From Caulobacter sp. (lineage in GTDB: Bacteria > Pseudomonadota > Alphaproteobacteria > Caulobacterales > Caulobacteraceae), in the NCBI GenBank assembly GCA_026225565.1, contig JAMFTA010000121.1:1-44951 (forward strand): a stretch of DNA of 44,951 nucleotides, given 5' to 3'. Within the stretch, counting starts at the first letter, position 1, and every line of letters starts with the position of its first letter. The notes beneath the pieces were generated by a model, which searched no databases, was not told the origin of the DNA, and saw only the letters and a list, made by a program, of their open reading frames with translations. The position numbers and the translations under genes were made by a program. This document shows positions 43,389 through 44,951 of the stretch, piece by piece.

Positions 43389-43433
43389 GGGAATCTCTCC
43401 GCTTATCCAACGCAACGATTGGCCGACCTATGC

Positions 43434-43449
43434 TTAACGGCGCGTGAAC
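43434..43449. promoter_or_regulatory. CtrA-like binding site upstream of eipA
   Basis: TTAA-CGGCGCG-TGAAC differs from the CtrA consensus TTAA-N7-TTAAC at one base and has the exact 7-bp spacer. It lies 46 bp before the eipA ATG and 82 bp before lepA. Reported CtrA control of eipA in Brucella supports it. Confidence 0.45.
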
Positions 43450-43530
43450 CATGGGCGACGATCACGGCGATCTCGCGACACATAGCGCGCCACATCTCGC
43501 GGGCGCCGCAAGATGTGCTAGAGGCAGGCC

Positions 43531-44951
43531 ATGACCACCCCGCTTTCGCATATTCGTAATTTCGCCATCGTGGCGCACATCGACCATGGCAAGTCCACGC
43601 TTTCGGACCGGCTGATCCAGGAGACCGGCGGGCTGACCGCCCGGGAGATGACCGCCCAGGTGCTCGACTCCATGGATATCGAGCGCGAGCGCGGCATCAC
43701 CATCAAGGCCCAGACCGTGCGCCTGACCTATAGGGCCGACGACGGCGAGACCTATATCCTGAACCTCATCGACACTCCCGGCCATGTGGACTTCGCCTAT
43801 GAGGTTTCCCGGTCGCTGGCCGCCTGCGAAGGAAGCTTGCTGGTGGTCGACGCCTCCCAGGGCGTGGAGGCCCAGACCCTGGCCAACGTCTACCAGGCGC
43901 TGGACAACGGCCACGAGATCGTCCCCGTGCTCAACAAGGTCGACCTGCCCGCCGCCGACGTGGAGCGGGTGAAGACCCAGATCGAGGACGTCATCGGTCT
44001 CGACGCCTCCGACGCCATCCTCACCTCCGCCAAGACCGGCCTTGGCATCCACGAGACCCTGGAAGCCATCGTCCACCGCCTGCCCGCCCCCAAGGGCGAC
44101 GAGGCCGCGCCCCTCAAAGCCCTCCTGGTCGACGCCTGGTACGACGCCTACCTCGGCGTGGTGGTCCTCGTCCGCATCATCGACGGCCGCATGAAGCCCG
44201 GCCAGCGCGTCAAGCTGATGAACGCCGGCGCCGTCTACGGCATCGACAACATCGGCGTCTTCAAGCCCAAGCCCGTCAACGTCGATAGCCTCGGCCCCGG
44301 CGAAATCGGCTTCTTCACCGCCCAGATCAAACAGGTCTCCGACGCCGCCGTCGGCGACACCATCACCGACGAGAAAAAGCCCACCGCCCACGCCCTCACC
44401 GGCTTTCGCGCCGTGCAGCCGGTGGTCTTCTGCGGCCTCTTCCCGGTCGACGCCGCCGATTTCGAGGACCTGCGCGCCGCCGTCGGGCGCCTCAGACTCA
44501 ACGACGCCTCCTTCACCTTCGAGATGGAGACCTCAGCGGCTCTAGGGTTCGGCTTCCGCTGCGGCTTCCTGGGGCTCCTTCACCTTGAAATCATCCAGGA
44601 GCGCCTATCCCGCGAGTTCAACCTCGACCTGATCGCCACCGCGCCCAGCGTCGTCTACCACATCAAGCTCCTGCACACCGGCGAGGTGGTCGAGCTGCAC
44701 AATCCGGCCGACATGCCCGATCCCATCCGCATCGACACCATCAGCGAGCCCTGGATCAAGGCCACCATCTTCACCCCGGACGACTACCTCGGCGCCGTGA
44801 TCAAGCTCTGCCAAGACCGGCGCGGCGAACAGCGCGAGCTTTCCTACGTGGGCTCTAGAGCCATGGTGGTCTATGACCTGCCGCTCAACGAGGTGGTGTT
44901 CGACTTCTACGACCGGCTGAAATCGGTCTCCAAGGGCTACGCCTCCTTCGA
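43531..44951 (+). CDS. lepA: Elongation factor 4 (LepA), N-terminal part
   Basis: This ribosome-associated translational GTPase starts at ATG 43531 and stays open to the window edge, giving 473 codons of about 600. GTPase motifs are present: AHIDHGKST (15-23), [18 protein letters not shown] and NKVD. Domain II follows at about 185-275. The LepA-specific domain III/V stretch ([20 protein letters not shown] and [19 protein letters not shown]) is visible. The C-terminal tail lies outside the window. Confidence 0.97.
   Translation, partial: MTTPLSHIRNFAIVAHIDHGKSTLSDRLIQETGGLTAREMTAQVLDSMDIERERGITIKAQTVRLTYRADDGETYILNLIDTPGHVDFAYEVSRSLAACEGSLLVVDASQGVEAQTLANVYQALDNGHEIVPVLNKVDLPAADVERVKTQIEDVIGLDASDAILTSAKTGLGIHETLEAIVHRLPAPKGDEAAPLKALLVDAWYDAYLGVVVLVRIIDGRMKPGQRVKLMNAGAVYGIDNIGVFKPKPVNVDSLGPGEIGFFTAQIKQVSDAAVGDTITDEKKPTAHALTGFRAVQPVVFCGLFPVDAADFEDLRAAVGRLRLNDASFTFEMETSAALGFGFRCGFLGLLHLEIIQERLSREFNLDLIATAPSVVYHIKLLHTGEVVELHNPADMPDPIRIDTISEPWIKATIFTPDDYLGAVIKLCQDRRGEQRELSYVGSRAMVVYDLPLNEVVFDFYDRLKSVSKGYASF

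Overview
The window is high-GC chromosomal DNA with short intergenic gaps, many 1-8 bp stop/start overlaps and frequent GTG starts. Gene content points to an alphaproteobacterium of the Caulobacterales (Caulobacter/Phenylobacterium type). Support comes from EipA (DUF1134), DUF3297, the HIG1 twin-membrane protein, the YkvA protein, a GTTC-N7-GTTC LexA box, FixK/FNR boxes, a CtrA-like site and the dispersed repeat that encodes LTLPSPRRGEG-type tails. I see no insertion sequence, prophage, CRISPR array or rRNA. One tRNA, tRNA-Thr(GGT), lies at 8690-8764.

Layout. 1-7.1 kb is a quinone, oxygen and thiol block. It holds the end of dsbB, then coq7, and convergent to them the cydA-cydB-cydX cytochrome bd operon. 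The cydDC exporter is divergent from cydA, and a perfect FNR/FixK box lies between the two arms. 7.1-12.7 kb holds an amidohydrolase with a small basic protein, tRNA-Thr, a DMT exporter, proA-nadD, a HIG1 protein and a corrinoid adenosyltransferase. 12.7-19.4 kb holds a repeat hairpin that forms the tail of a small membrane protein, etfBA, a PaaG-like hydratase/isomerase, a YkvA protein with a lysoplasmalogenase, a quinone oxidoreductase with DUF3297, and an isoaspartyl peptidase/asparaginase. 19.4-26.5 kb holds rlmN with a DUF350 membrane protein and an anchored trypsin-like protease, an orphan CIRCE operator ahead of a DUF6572 gene, two small proteins, and a phnCDE phosphonate importer.

26.5-34.4 kb is the least recognisable part. 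It has a MocR/GntR regulator with a candidate direct-repeat operator, a run of small unknown proteins (one a 60-residue membrane protein behind a second perfect FNR/FixK box), purU, a secreted protein with a duplicated Cys motif, and a divergent SDR/HxlR pair. 34.4-45 kb is mostly housekeeping: uvrB with a LexA box on its start codon, hrcA-grpE divergent from rph, an M28 peptidase, ald, eipA with a CtrA-like site, and the first part of lepA, which runs off the window.

The strongest leads are regulatory sites attached to genes of unknown function. They are the FNR/FixK box before the 60-residue membrane protein (30143-30325), the CIRCE operator with no chaperonin gene (22021-22047), and the LexA box overlapping the uvrB start. 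A membrane-anchored protease coupled to a DUF350 protein (20652-21975) and the Cys-repeat secreted protein (32037-32240) are the best candidates for undescribed protein functions. I saw no obvious large new system such as a defence island.
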